A stretch of 64,000 nt of DNA from Chryseobacterium hagamense (GCF_007991455.1 NZ_BJYJ01000008.1:62001-126000), one strand, 5' to 3'. Shown: positions 9,214 to 18,285, counted from the stretch's first letter. Notes: a model not told the origin generated them from the sequence alone. Made by a program: numbers and translations.

Positions 9214-10758
9214 ATGTCGGAAAAGATATTATGGATAGATGATGAAATAGATTTACTTAAACCTCACATCGTTTTTCTCGAAAAAAAAGGGTACCAGGTA
9301 ACGCCTTTAAACAACGTAAATGAAGCCCTTGAACTTATGGACTCGGAAAAATTTGCCTTGGTCCTGATCGATGAGAACATGCCGGGGATTTCCGGACTGG
9401 AAGCCATCCCCATGATCAAAGAGAAAGACAATTCGCTGAAAATCGTGATGGTGACCAAAAGCGAAGAGGAGCATATCATGGAAGAAGCCATCGGTTCGCA
9501 GATTGCCGATTATATTTTAAAACCTGTAAACCCGAACCAGATTTTACTATCCTTAAAGAAAAACCTTCAGGAAGACAATCTGGTGGAACAGAAGACAATT
9601 CTTCAGTACCAGCAGGAATTCAGAAACCTTTCTATGGAACTGTCTTACCTGAGAACCCACCAGGAATGGGCGGAATATTATAAAAAAATTGTCAACTGGG
9701 AGCTTAAGTTCGACAAAGTAACGGACAATGAGTTTGCAGACCTTCTTCAGTCCCAGAAAGAAGAAGCCAACATCCAGTTTGCCAAATTCATCGAGAATAA
9801 TTACGAAGACTGGCTGCAGGGTTCGGACAAACCGATGATGAGCCATACGCTTTTCAAAGAGAAAGTAAAGCCGGAGGTTGAAAAAGACAAGGTTTTACTC
9901 CTTATGGTCGATAACCTGCGTTATGACCAGTGGAAAGTGGTAGAGCCTTTGTTCACGAAATATTACAATAAAGTTTCAGAAGATTATTATTACAGCATTC
10001 TTCCGACCGCGACGCAATATGCAAGAAACTCCTTCTTTGCAGGCCTGATGCCGTCTGAAATCGAAAAGCGCTTTCCGGAAAAATGGTTTAATGATAACGA
10101 AGAAGGAAATAAAAACGAATATGAACGCGACTTCCTGGAAGACCAGATGAAGAGAATCGGGCTCGGTTCCCGATCGATGAAGTACCTGAAAGTCCTGAAT
10201 GCCGATTTTGAGCGGAAGATTTATGATGATTTCAATCAGCACAAAAACAATGACCTTTTGGTTATCGTATACAACTTCATCGATATCCTCTCCCACGCGA
10301 AGACGGACAACCATATTGTGGACCAGCTGATCCGTGATGATAAGACGTTCCGGTCTTTAACGCTGAACTGGTTTGAGAATTCATCATTGCTTAAAATTAT
10401 TAAATTAGCAGCAGAAAGTGGCTTTAAGCTCGTGATTACTACTGATCATGGGACCGTTTATGTAAAAAAACCGAGCAAGGTAGTCGGTGACCGGGAAACT
10501 TCCACCAACATCCGTTACAAGACCGGAAAAAGCTTAACGTATGACGACAGTGATGTATGGGCGATTACCAATCCTGAGAAACTGTTTTTACCTAAAGGAA
10601 ATTTAAGCTCGAAATATATTTTTGCGAAAAATAATATCTTCCTGGCGTATCCGAAGAATTATAATCATTTTGTCAATTATTATAAAGAAACCTATCAGCA
10701 CGGGGGAATTTCACTGGAAGAATGTATCATTCCGTTCACTGTTCTGGAACCTAAATAG
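9214..10758 (+). CDS. porX: PorX: response regulator with PglZ-type phosphatase domain
   Basis: A 514-residue protein in two parts. Residues 1-120 are a receiver domain: acidic D9/D10, phosphoacceptor D53 in LVLIDENMPG, and conserved K103 in YILKPVNPN. After a helical linker, residues from about 220 form a PglZ (alkaline phosphatase superfamily) domain with LLLMVDNLRYDQW, LPTATQYARN (likely catalytic Thr) and TTDHGTVYV. In Porphyromonas gingivalis PorX acts with the PorY kinase to control type IX secretion genes, and its PglZ domain is reported to cleave nucleotide signals. No porY is in the window. The T9SS cargo protein at 49.5-51.8 kb fits an organism that has the system. Confidence 0.92.
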   Translation: MSEKILWIDDEIDLLKPHIVFLEKKGYQVTPLNNVNEALELMDSEKFALVLIDENMPGISGLEAIPMIKEKDNSLKIVMVTKSEEEHIMEEAIGSQIADYILKPVNPNQILLSLKKNLQEDNLVEQKTILQYQQEFRNLSMELSYLRTHQEWAEYYKKIVNWELKFDKVTDNEFADLLQSQKEEANIQFAKFIENNYEDWLQGSDKPMMSHTLFKEKVKPEVEKDKVLLLMVDNLRYDQWKVVEPLFTKYYNKVSEDYYYSILPTATQYARNSFFAGLMPSEIEKRFPEKWFNDNEEGNKNEYERDFLEDQMKRIGLGSRSMKYLKVLNADFERKIYDDFNQHKNNDLLVIVYNFIDILSHAKTDNHIVDQLIRDDKTFRSLTLNWFENSSLLKIIKLAAESGFKLVITTDHGTVYVKKPSKVVGDRETSTNIRYKTGKSLTYDDSDVWAITNPEKLFLPKGNLSSKYIFAKNNIFLAYPKNYNHFVNYYKETYQHGGISLEECIIPFTVLEPK

Positions 10759-10780
10759 ACTATTCATTTTAAATGATAGG

Positions 10781-10820
10781 AGGAGCGGAAAAAATCAAAG
10801 ATTTTTTCCGCTCCTTTTTT
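10781..10820 (+). terminator. porX terminator
   Basis: A perfect 16-base stem (10781-10796 with 10800-10815) with a 3-base loop is followed by a T-run. It lies 22 bases after the porX stop. Confidence 0.9.
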
Positions 10821-10837
10821 ATTAATATTTTTAAGGC

Positions 10838-11602
10838 ATGAAATTAATCACTTACAACGTCAACGGAATCCGGGCGGCTTTTACCAAGGATTTCCTCGGC
10901 TGGCTGAAAACCGCCGATCCTGATATCATCTGCATCCAGGAGAGCAAGGCAGGGAATGACCAGATCGATATCGAGAGCCTGGAAAAGCTTGGCTATCACA
11001 GCTACTGGCATTCGGCCCAGAGAAAAGGCTACAGCGGCGTCGGAATCGCCTCGAAAATCAAGCCTAACCATGTAGAGTACGGCTGTGGTATCGAAAGCTA
11101 CGACAGCGAAGGGAGAATCATCCGTGCGGACTTCGACGGCTTTTCCGCCATTTCGGTATATGTGCCTTCCGCCTCAAATATCGAAAGGCTGGAATTCAAG
11201 ATGGAATTTTGCCGGGACTTTCTGGAGTATATTAAAAATCTGAAAAAGAAAATCCCCAACCTCATCATTTCCGGGGATTTCAACATCTGTCACGAAGCGA
11301 TCGACATCCACGATCCGGTACGCCTCAAAAACGTTTCCGGGTTTCTACCGATGGAAAGAGAATGGATGACCGATTTCATCAACGAATGCGAACTGATCGA
11401 CAGTTTCCGCTTTTTCAACGGTGAGCCGGACCATTACACCTGGTGGAGCTACCGGCAGAATGCGAGGGCTAAAAACAAAGGCTGGCGGCTGGATTACAAT
11501 TTCACCTCCTACAGCCTGAAAGACAAGCTTACCAGAGCGGTTATTCTGAAGGAAGCCGTGCATTCGGACCATTGCCCGGCACTGGTGGAACTGAGCCTTT
11601 AA
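10838..11602 (+). CDS. xth: exodeoxyribonuclease III
   Basis: A 254-residue endonuclease/exonuclease/phosphatase-family enzyme of usual ExoIII length. Metal and catalytic residues are visible in ITYNVNGIRAA, CIQESKAG, ISGDFNICHEAIDIHDP and VHSDHCPALVE. It cleaves DNA at abasic sites and trims 3' blocked ends in base excision repair. It begins just after the porX terminator and ends in a bidirectional terminator, so it is probably transcribed alone. Confidence 0.93.
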   Translation: MKLITYNVNGIRAAFTKDFLGWLKTADPDIICIQESKAGNDQIDIESLEKLGYHSYWHSAQRKGYSGVGIASKIKPNHVEYGCGIESYDSEGRIIRADFDGFSAISVYVPSASNIERLEFKMEFCRDFLEYIKNLKKKIPNLIISGDFNICHEAIDIHDPVRLKNVSGFLPMEREWMTDFINECELIDSFRFFNGEPDHYTWWSYRQNARAKNKGWRLDYNFTSYSLKDKLTRAVILKEAVHSDHCPALVELSL

Positions 11603-11609
11603 GAGAAAC

Positions 11610-11644
11610 AAAAGAGGCGGACTCAAATTGAGTCCGCCTCTTTT
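11610..11644. terminator. bidirectional terminator between xth and the RlpA-like gene
   Basis: A perfect 15-base stem (11610-11624 with 11630-11644) with a 5-base loop carries A's on one side and T's on the other. It serves the convergent genes on both sides. Confidence 0.9.
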
Positions 11645-11661
11645 AATTTAAATCATAAATT

Positions 11662-12033
11662 TTAATCGACAATTTCATATTCCACCGGAATGGTACCGTT
11701 ACCGGTATCCCCGATTTCATCGAACGCTGCTTTAGACATGTCCAAAGCTCTTGTAGAATGGTAAGGCCCTCTGTCATTTACTTTCACTATTACCTCTTTA
11801 CCATTGTTCAGGTTGGTGACCTTAATACTTGTTCCGAAAGGAAGCGTTCTGTTTGCCGCAGTGAACTTTGCATTATCAAAGACTTCGCCGCTGGCTGTTT
11901 TTCTACCGTTAAATTTATCGTGGTAGTACGATGCATAACTTGTTTTTTTCGCATCTGTGGCATTTATTTTGAAAGAATAAATACCAAAGGTTGAAATCAT
12001 CATTATGATTACGAGAATGAATCTTTTCATCAT
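11662..12033 (-). CDS. small RlpA-like double-psi beta-barrel protein
   Basis: A 123-residue secreted protein. A signal peptide occupies residues 1 to about 25 (MMKRFILVIIMMISTFGIYS). The rest is a double-psi beta-barrel with YASYYHDKFNGRKTASGE, AANRTLPFGTSIKVTN and VKVNDRGPY, the RlpA pattern including the conserved aspartate. RlpA of Pseudomonas is a lytic transglycosylase acting on naked glycan strands at the septum. This copy is a single domain without SPOR or a lipobox, so activity and location are less certain. A second ATG at residue 2 is equally possible as the start. Confidence 0.88.
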   Translation of the reverse strand: MMKRFILVIIMMISTFGIYSFKINATDAKKTSYASYYHDKFNGRKTASGEVFDNAKFTAANRTLPFGTSIKVTNLNNGKEVIVKVNDRGPYHSTRALDMSKAAFDEIGDTGNGTIPVEYEIVD

Positions 12034-12062
12034 GTTGAAACTTTTATTGGTTTTGACAGGGG

Positions 12063-12070
12063 CAAATCTA
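12063..12070 (-). promoter_or_regulatory. -7 promoter element of the RlpA-like gene
   Basis: TAGATTTG on the minus strand matches TAnnTTTG and lies 29 bases before the start codon. The phased TGTTAACA pair lies just upstream. Confidence 0.5.
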
Positions 12071-12100
12071 TAAGGATTCTTTTAACCGGCCTATTTTATT

Positions 12101-12200
12101 TGTTAACAGATGTTAACAAAAACCAAAAAATTTCTTAATTTAAAATGTAACTCCCTGTTATCAGCTACTTTAAACCCTATTGTTAAAAAGTGTTAAAAAA
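12101..12200. repeat. phased TGTTAA repeats upstream of the RlpA-like gene
   Basis: TGTTAACA occurs at 12101-12108 and again at 12111-12118, exactly 10 bases apart. A second pair, TGTTAAAAA, occurs at 12181 and 12191, again 10 bases apart. TTAAC or GTTAA words recur to about 12260. The first pair is about 40-60 bases upstream of the presumed transcription start, where an activator could bind one face of the helix. Confidence 0.5.
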
Positions 12201-12279
12201 AGTATTTAAAAGTTAATAAAATTAACTAAATCACTGAAATTAACATAAATTTAACACTTAATTAGATTTGATAATCAAT

Positions 12280-12372
12280 ATGTTAAATATTTTCACACTG
12301 CTTACAAGGGTTTCCAGATTTACCTTAAAACACGTTATAGCAGTTGTTACAGCGGTATTGTCCACCTTCTGA
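12280..12372 (+). CDS. possible 30-residue protein (low confidence)
   Basis: A short frame from ATG 12280 to TGA 12372 encodes 30 residues, beginning MLNIFTLLTRVSR and ending VIAVVTAVLSTF, basic then hydrophobic. TAGATTTG (12263-12270) lies 9 bases upstream and matches the -7 element. A strong hairpin with T's follows 14 bases after the stop on the same strand. This promoter-ORF-terminator layout suggests a small protein or small RNA. I do not recognise the sequence. Confidence 0.3.
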   Translation: MLNIFTLLTRVSRFTLKHVIAVVTAVLSTF

Positions 12373-12386
12373 GAAGCAAAATAAAA

Positions 12387-12416
12387 ACCGGTGAAAAATT
12401 TCACCGGTCATTTTTA
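12387..12416. terminator. bidirectional hairpin terminator (rimO and possible small gene)
   Basis: ACCGGTGAAA (12387-12396) pairs with TTTCACCGGT (12399-12408). T-runs follow on both strands: CATTTTTA on plus and TTTTTATTTT on minus. It ends rimO and would also end the possible small plus-strand transcript. Confidence 0.8.
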
Positions 12417-12457
12417 TCCTTAACAATACTGATTTTCAGATTTCATCCGATTCAATC

Positions 12458-13759
12458 TCAAACCAGCTCACCATATAAATCGAATTCTTCAGCGGAGGTA
12501 ATTTTCACATTGGCGAATTCACCGATGGAGATGTAGGTATTTTCTGCAGAAACCAAGACGGTATTGTCTACATCGGGTGAATCGTATTCCGTTCTTCCGA
12601 TGAAATAATTTCCTTCTTTTCTGTCGAAGATACATTTGTAGACTTGTCCGATCTTTTCCTGGTTTTTTTCCCATGAAACCTGGGACTGGATTTCCATGAT
12701 CTCTTCTACCCTGGCTTCTTTTACCTCCTGTGGGATATTATCTTCCAGGACGTAAGCGCCGGTATTTTCTTCGTGGGAATAGGTGAAGCAGCCTAGTCTG
12801 TCGAATTTCTGGGTTCTCACCCAATCTTTCAGTTCCTGAAAGATCTCTTCCGTTTCGCCGGGATAGCCTACGATCAGCGTGGTTCTGATGGCCATGTCCG
12901 GAACTTTCTCCCTGAATTTCGCCAGAAGGGCATCCGTTTTCTCGTGGGTGGTTCCCCTTTTCATTGACTTCAGCAGGTCTGAATTGATGTGCTGCAGCGG
13001 AATATCGATATAGTTGCAGACTTTCGGTTCTTCTCTGATAATATCAAGTACATCTTCAGGGAATCCGCTTGGGAAAGCATAATGAAGACGGATCCATTCA
13101 ATTCCTTCCACCTTTACCAGTTCTTTTAATAAATCTCCCAGTGCGCGTCTTTTGTAAATATCAAGGCCGTAATAGGTCAGGTCCTGGGCAATCAGGATCA
13201 GTTCCTTCGTTCCTTTTTTGGCCAGCTTCTGTGCTTCGGTTACCAGTTTTTCAATCGGAGTCGAAACGTGTCCGCCTCTCATCAGAGGAATAGCGCAGAA
13301 TGAGCAGGGCCTGTCGCAGCCTTCGGATATTTTGAGGTAGGCATAATGTTTCGGCGTCGTCGTCAGTCTTTCCCCAACCAGCTCATGCTTGTAGTCGGCT
13401 CCCAGGTGCTTCAGCAGAATCGGCAGATCCCTGGTGCCGAAGTACTGGTCCACATCCGGAATTTCACGGATCAGGTCCGGTTTGTACCTTTCGGACAGGC
13501 AACCGGTAACGAAAACTTTCTCCACCTCTCCCCTGTTTTTAGCTTCTACATAATCAAGAATCGTATTGATGGATTCCTCTTTTGCATTATCGATAAATCC
13601 GCAGGTATTGATCACCACAATATCCCCCTTGTCTTCATGAACCACTTCTTTACCGTTGGCTTTCAGCTGGCTCATTAGAACTTCGGAATCGTAAACGTTT
13701 TTGGAGCATCCCAGCGTTACGACATTTATCTTCTTCTTACCTACAGATTTTGTGCGCAT
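12458..13759 (-). CDS. rimO: ribosomal protein S12 methylthiotransferase RimO
   Basis: A 433-residue radical-SAM methylthiotransferase. The N-terminal UPF0004 domain has three cluster cysteines (LGCSKN, NTCGFI, TGCLSE). The radical-SAM CxxxCxxC lies in EGCDRPCSFCAIP, and a C-terminal TRAM domain ends in AEEFDLYGELV. RimO adds a methylthio group to an aspartate of S12. PLMRGGHVSTP favours RimO over MiaB. It is probably transcribed alone, with its own -7 element upstream and a hairpin downstream. Confidence 0.94.
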   Translation of the reverse strand: MRTKSVGKKKINVVTLGCSKNVYDSEVLMSQLKANGKEVVHEDKGDIVVINTCGFIDNAKEESINTILDYVEAKNRGEVEKVFVTGCLSERYKPDLIREIPDVDQYFGTRDLPILLKHLGADYKHELVGERLTTTPKHYAYLKISEGCDRPCSFCAIPLMRGGHVSTPIEKLVTEAQKLAKKGTKELILIAQDLTYYGLDIYKRRALGDLLKELVKVEGIEWIRLHYAFPSGFPEDVLDIIREEPKVCNYIDIPLQHINSDLLKSMKRGTTHEKTDALLAKFREKVPDMAIRTTLIVGYPGETEEIFQELKDWVRTQKFDRLGCFTYSHEENTGAYVLEDNIPQEVKEARVEEIMEIQSQVSWEKNQEKIGQVYKCIFDRKEGNYFIGRTEYDSPDVDNTVLVSAENTYISIGEFANVKITSAEEFDLYGELV

Positions 13760-13806
13760 TGTATATTGAATAATAAGTAATTAGTAATCAGTAATTTTTG
13801 TGGCTG

Positions 13807-13814
13807 CAAATTTA
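13807..13814 (-). promoter_or_regulatory. -7 promoter element of rimO
   Basis: TAAATTTG on the minus strand, 47 bases before the rimO ATG. The leader contains AT-rich, near-repeated TAATTA/TTACT words. Confidence 0.45.
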
Positions 13815-13819
13815 CGCAT

Positions 13820-13847
13820 AAAAAAAGAACCGAAAGATCCGGTTCTC
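13820..13847 (-). terminator. terminator at the end of the polysaccharide locus
   Basis: AGAACCG (13826-13832) pairs with CGGTTCT (13840-13846); on the minus strand a run of eight T's follows. It lies 31 bases after the wcaJ-like stop and separates the locus from the rimO promoter. Confidence 0.8.
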
Positions 13848-13877
13848 TATTTAGAGCTATTATAAATAACAAAAGGA

Positions 13878-15266
13878 TCAGTAAGCCTGATCATCGCCTT
13901 TTACAATATTATACAGGGTCAGAAAAATAATTTTCATATCCAGAAAGAAAGACCAGTTCTGAATATACCAGATATCCTTTTCTATACGCTTTTCCATATC
14001 TTTCACTGAAAATATTTCCCCTCTTGAGCCCATAACCTGTGCCCAGCCGGTGATGCCCGGTTTTACGATATGCCGCGTCATGTATTTTTTTGTGATTTTA
14101 GAATACATTTCCGTCTGGGACAACATGTGTGGCCTTGGGCCAACCACCGACATATCCCCTAAAAAAACATTGATGAACTGTGGCAACTCATCGATACTGG
14201 TCTTTCGCATGAAAGCACCGAATTTTGTTATCCTTACGTCATTTTTCTTTGCAATCTGAAGATCGGCATTCCTGTTACTCTTCATACTCCTGAATTTCAA
14301 GCAATTAAAAGGCACATTATTCAGTCCTGATCTTTTCTGTATAAAAAAGACAAATTCATTGCTTTCAATTTTTACAATTAAAGCAACCAAAGGGATCAGC
14401 CAGGATAATAAAAATATAATGGCAAAGAGGGAAAAAGCGATATCAAATGATCTTTTAAGAATCTGCTTTTTAGGGTTCGAAAGCGGTTCCCTTATAAGCT
14501 TAATAAAAGGAATATCGTTGATAACATCGAAATAGTTAGGTCCCAAATTGACATATTTAAAATCCGGAACCATGTAAATACGGATCATCTTGTGTTCTGC
14601 AATATCTACTATTTTTTTATAAATATCCACCTCAATATTATCGTCACAGAATATAATATTGTTTATTTTGGTATTTTCCAAATCATAGAACAGCTGATCA
14701 ATACCACCCAGATATTTATTTTTAGTTTCTTTACTCAATGGGGTATAAGTTCCTCTTATTCCGATCGATCTTCTAAGGTGGCTGTTCGATATCAATGAAG
14801 TAGAAAGTTTATTTTCTCCGATAAGAACGGTATCGAATGAATAAAACTTTCTTCCAAGCTTTACCCTGTTTTTTTTCCGGTACAGGAAAAGCAGGAATCT
14901 TGTAAAGGTGATAAAAAACCCCAGCAGCAGAAAATATATGAAAACATTTCTGTAGTTAATTTTAAGAGAGAATATGAGGCTCGGAAAGATAGCTGAAGCC
15001 AGGACAAACAGAACAAAGGCTTTACTTAAAGCATTAAAATGAAGCGATGACTCCTTAACTTTTAGGCTTTTATATGGTTTTATAATAAGTGTAATAACAA
15101 ACCAGGAAATATTGATAATAGCCAATTGTGTTCTAAATTCCTGAGCAAAATCCCTATGATCAAATTCAAAAAAATATAATTTCCCGAAAATAAAAAGGCA
15201 ATTGATCGTAATATAATCAATGATCAAAAAAATCCTTGGCAAGTGTTTAAAAAAATAAATTAACAT
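13878..15266 (-). CDS. WcaJ-type undecaprenyl-phosphate sugar phosphotransferase
   Basis: A protein of about 462 residues. Four membrane helices occupy the first 130 residues, then a nucleotide-binding-like middle domain (VLIGENKL), a further helix near 280, and a C-terminal bacterial sugar transferase domain with CLKFRSMK, TSIDELPQFINVFLGDMSVV and GPRP. This long form usually transfers glucose- or galactose-1-phosphate to undecaprenyl phosphate and so starts a repeat unit. ATG 15266 was chosen; the longer frame starts with TTG. It is the last gene of the locus, and one of three initiating transferases in it. Confidence 0.88.
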   Translation of the reverse strand: MLIYFFKHLPRIFLIIDYITINCLFIFGKLYFFEFDHRDFAQEFRTQLAIINISWFVITLIIKPYKSLKVKESSLHFNALSKAFVLFVLASAIFPSLIFSLKINYRNVFIYFLLLGFFITFTRFLLFLYRKKNRVKLGRKFYSFDTVLIGENKLSTSLISNSHLRRSIGIRGTYTPLSKETKNKYLGGIDQLFYDLENTKINNIIFCDDNIEVDIYKKIVDIAEHKMIRIYMVPDFKYVNLGPNYFDVINDIPFIKLIREPLSNPKKQILKRSFDIAFSLFAIIFLLSWLIPLVALIVKIESNEFVFFIQKRSGLNNVPFNCLKFRSMKSNRNADLQIAKKNDVRITKFGAFMRKTSIDELPQFINVFLGDMSVVGPRPHMLSQTEMYSKITKKYMTRHIVKPGITGWAQVMGSRGEIFSVKDMEKRIEKDIWYIQNWSFFLDMKIIFLTLYNIVKGDDQAY

Positions 15267-15353
15267 AAAACACAATTCACAGCTTTGAAGACTACTCTTC
15301 AGCAATTACAGATTAAACAATCATTAAATCATCTTTTATTAAATCCTAATATA

Positions 15354-15899
15354 TTAAAAATTTTTCAAAGAAAATGATGGCAAAATTTTATCTTTTTCTG
15401 ATAAAATAATATCTGCTTCAGGCAACTGCCAATCGATGTTCAAGTCCATATCATTCCACAATACGCCGCCTTCGGAAGCTTTATCATAAAAATTATCACA
15501 TTTATAGGAAAATACCGCAGTCTTGCTAAGTACCGAAAAACCATGACCGAAACCTCTTGGAACGTAAAGCTGCAATTTATTTTCGCCGGTAAGCTCCAGA
15601 GAGAACCATTTTCCAAATGTCTGAGAGTCCTCACGCAAATCTACCGCCACATCGAGAACTTTGCCTTCCAGACAGGAAACCAGTTTAGCCTGGGCATGCT
15701 CCCCTTTCTGTAAATGAAGCCCTCTCAGAACGCCATAGCCTGATTTTGAAATATTATCCTGGACAAAATGACCGTTCATCCCGGTAAGTTCCTCAAACTT
15801 CTGTTCGTTGAACTTTTCGTAAAAATACCCTCTGTCGTCTTCAAAAACAGTGGGTTCGATAATGTAGCAGTCCTTAAGCGGAGTAGATTTTACTTTCAT
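15354..15899 (-). CDS. rfbC: dTDP-4-dehydrorhamnose 3,5-epimerase
   Basis: A 181-residue RmlC cupin of normal length. The family motifs FEDDRGYFYEKFN, QDNISKSGYGVLRGLHLQ, GKVLDVAVDLRE and VPRGFGHGF are visible, including the catalytic His (GLHLQ) and the active-site region near Tyr (FSYKCDNFY). It epimerises C3 and C5 of dTDP-4-keto-6-deoxyglucose on the way to dTDP-L-rhamnose. No rmlA, rmlB or rmlD is in the window, so the remaining steps must be encoded elsewhere. Confidence 0.93.
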   Translation of the reverse strand: MKVKSTPLKDCYIIEPTVFEDDRGYFYEKFNEQKFEELTGMNGHFVQDNISKSGYGVLRGLHLQKGEHAQAKLVSCLEGKVLDVAVDLREDSQTFGKWFSLELTGENKLQLYVPRGFGHGFSVLSKTAVFSYKCDNFYDKASEGGVLWNDMDLNIDWQLPEADIILSEKDKILPSFSLKNF

Positions 15900-15925
15900 G
15901 AATCAATTACTGTATTAATTTGGCA

Positions 15926-15933
15926 CAAATATA
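15926..15933 (-). promoter_or_regulatory. -7 promoter element upstream of rfbC
   Basis: TATATTTG on the minus strand, 27 bases before the rfbC ATG in a 77-base gap. It is an internal promoter candidate near the end of the locus. Confidence 0.4.
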
Positions 15934-15976
15934 ATGAAATGAATTTCTTATCCTAGGCATTTGTACAGTCTTCCTT

Positions 15977-17080
15977 TTAATTTTTTACTGATAAATAATA
16001 GTTCTGTAAATTGATGATAAAGTGATCAGCATTATATTTCTCCTGCAAGTCTTTTTTTGCCTGTAATCTCAGGTCATAACTGAGTTGCGGAGAGTGTACG
16101 GCTTTCTTTATGGCTGCTACATAATCATCCAGTTCCATACAGGAAAAACCATTTTCATTATTGTTAATAACGACACAACAGCCGTCACATTTACTCGTTA
16201 TACAAAGTACATTCTCATTGACAGCCTCCAGTAAAGCAAAAGGAAGACCTTCGAAAATAGACGGCATTAAAAAGATATCCAGCGTCTTCAAATACTGCTC
16301 TACAGACTGAAATGAACCCCATTCGTGAATAGCAAAAGACTCCTCAAGATTATATTTTGAGATGGCAGCTAAAAATTCCGGTTTTAAATCATCCGTAAAG
16401 CCGGCACCTAAAACGGAGAATTCTGCATACGGATAGATTTGTTTAATCCGGTTTGCAATTTCAACAAACAGGACGGGATTCTTGGCGTATGTAAGCCTCG
16501 CTACCGTACCAATATGAAGCTTTGCAGAAGAATCTATCATCTGTGGCAAAGTCGTGTTCACTTCAATAGAATTGGGAATTACCTTAATTTTTTCTTCGGG
16601 AATTCCAACTTCATACCGGCATCTTATTTTTTCAGATTCCGAACAGGCCAAAACATAAGCGGTATATTTCTTCGCGAAAACTTCAAGAGAAAAGAAAACT
16701 GTTCTTTTGACTCCGGTAAAGCCAAGATAAGAAATTCCGTGCGGGGTATAGATGGATTTGATCCCGGCGAGTTTCCCTGCTATTCTTCCTAAAAATCCTG
16801 CTTTGGCACTATGAACATGGATTAAATCCGGTTTTGTTTTCTTCAGAAAGTTATACAATTTCAATAAGCCTATGAAGTCTTTAAAAGGATTGAATCCCCG
16901 CTCCAGACTAATAACGGTATAAGGTATCGAATGTTCTTCGCAGAAAATTCTGCACTCCTGATTTTCCGGTGCAATAATTTCCAGTTCGAACTGTTCGTAA
17001 TCTATTTTTTTTACGATCTGTTTTATATAGGTAAAAAGTCCGCCAAACCCCTGTGTAATATGAACAACTTTGGTTTTCAT
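15977..17080 (-). CDS. glycosyltransferase, GT4 type
   Basis: A 367-residue GT-B fold transferase. The N-terminal half begins VVHITQGFGGLFTYIKQIV and has IHVHSAKAGFLGRIAGK. The C-terminal nucleotide-sugar domain shows HIGTVARLTYAKNP and IFEGLPFALLEAVNE, the EX7E-like signature of GT4. It would add one sugar to a lipid-linked repeat unit at the inner face of the membrane. Donor and acceptor cannot be read from sequence. It lies in the set containing wzc, wzx and wzy of 18-25 kb. Confidence 0.85.
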   Translation of the reverse strand: MKTKVVHITQGFGGLFTYIKQIVKKIDYEQFELEIIAPENQECRIFCEEHSIPYTVISLERGFNPFKDFIGLLKLYNFLKKTKPDLIHVHSAKAGFLGRIAGKLAGIKSIYTPHGISYLGFTGVKRTVFFSLEVFAKKYTAYVLACSESEKIRCRYEVGIPEEKIKVIPNSIEVNTTLPQMIDSSAKLHIGTVARLTYAKNPVLFVEIANRIKQIYPYAEFSVLGAGFTDDLKPEFLAAISKYNLEESFAIHEWGSFQSVEQYLKTLDIFLMPSIFEGLPFALLEAVNENVLCITSKCDGCCVVINNNENGFSCMELDDYVAAIKKAVHSPQLSYDLRLQAKKDLQEKYNADHFIINLQNYYLSVKN

Positions 17081-17151
17081 GTGTCTTAAATAATTTTCAA
17101 TTTGAATGAATACATCGTAAAACTTAAGAATTTTATTAAGTAGATATTATC

Positions 17152-18252
17152 TTAATTTAACAATAAAGATTTGTATACCTCAACATGCAGATTAACCATT
17201 GTAGTAATATCGTAATGCTTTGACCTTTGTAGACATCGTTGTACTACCATTTGATATTTTTCTTCATTATTTTTAAACGATAAAATAATCTGACTTAATT
17301 CTGTTGTGTTACCCTTTTCAAATAAAATACCCGCATTTTTAACAATCTGTGCCAATCCGTCAACCTTGCTTGCAATAATTGGAATTCCACAAGCCATTGC
17401 TTCTACAGCAACTAAGCCAAAACCTTCCCAATGAGAAGACAAGACCGCAAAATCGCACATTTTGTATAAAGAATAAACATCTGATCGAATCCCTAAGAAA
17501 TTCACCCTTTCCGATAAATTCAATGCAATAACAAGTTTTTCCAATTCCATTCGTCGTTCACCATCTCCTACCAAAAGTAATTTATAATCTACAGGTAAAC
17601 CCACTAAAGATTTTATTACCGTATCCTGATCTTTCTGAATATTAAACCGGGCAACCATAATTAATAATTGGTCTTCTTCGTGATAACCAAAATCTGATTT
17701 TCTGTAAGCTTTATTTTTATTTATCTGATTAATATCGACCCCATTGTTAATGGTAATAAACTTTCTGGAAAATTCTTCCAGGTAGTCTAAATAAATATTT
17801 TTCACTTCATCCGTTATGCATATTATTTTCTCATACTTACTGTAAATAAATCTTTCAATGGGCTTTAAGACCTTGACCTTCATTCTACCATTCAAAGTAT
17901 TGTGTTCAGTAAGTACCAGTTTTGTTTTGCTTTTATTTAAAATATTTGCGAAGACGGCAAAATATTGTGAGGGAAAAACATGAACATGGGCAATATCATA
18001 TTGTTTAATAATCTTTCTGATTCTAAAGACTGCTAAAGGATTATACACGTTTTTTTTATTTGGAGATTTGCTTATAATATGAATTTTACAACAATTAAGC
18101 TTTTTCAATGCAAGAGTAAAAGGACAATCATGATCCCAAAGTAATAAAACGTCTGCTTCAATACCTAGTTCTCTGTAAAGCGGAATGCTATCAAGTATAA
18201 GCTTTTCGGCACCGGCAGTTTCTAGTGAATTGATGATATGGAGAATTTTCAT
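17152..18252 (-). CDS. glycosyltransferase, GT4 type
   Basis: A 366-residue GT-B transferase beginning MKILHIINSLETAGAEKLI, a common GT4 opening. IAHVHVFPSQYFAVF lies in the acceptor half; VARFNIQKDQDTVI and SHWEGFGLVAVEAMACGIPII are in the donor half. The role is repeat-unit assembly with the neighbouring transferases; the specificity is unknown. It lies 33 bases after the secreted-protein gene. Confidence 0.87.
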   Translation of the reverse strand: MKILHIINSLETAGAEKLILDSIPLYRELGIEADVLLLWDHDCPFTLALKKLNCCKIHIISKSPNKKNVYNPLAVFRIRKIIKQYDIAHVHVFPSQYFAVFANILNKSKTKLVLTEHNTLNGRMKVKVLKPIERFIYSKYEKIICITDEVKNIYLDYLEEFSRKFITINNGVDINQINKNKAYRKSDFGYHEEDQLLIMVARFNIQKDQDTVIKSLVGLPVDYKLLLVGDGERRMELEKLVIALNLSERVNFLGIRSDVYSLYKMCDFAVLSSHWEGFGLVAVEAMACGIPIIASKVDGLAQIVKNAGILFEKGNTTELSQIILSFKNNEEKYQMVVQRCLQRSKHYDITTMVNLHVEVYKSLLLN

Positions 18253-18285
18253 TTCTTACTTTAACAGTCTTGGGTTTTATTAAAA

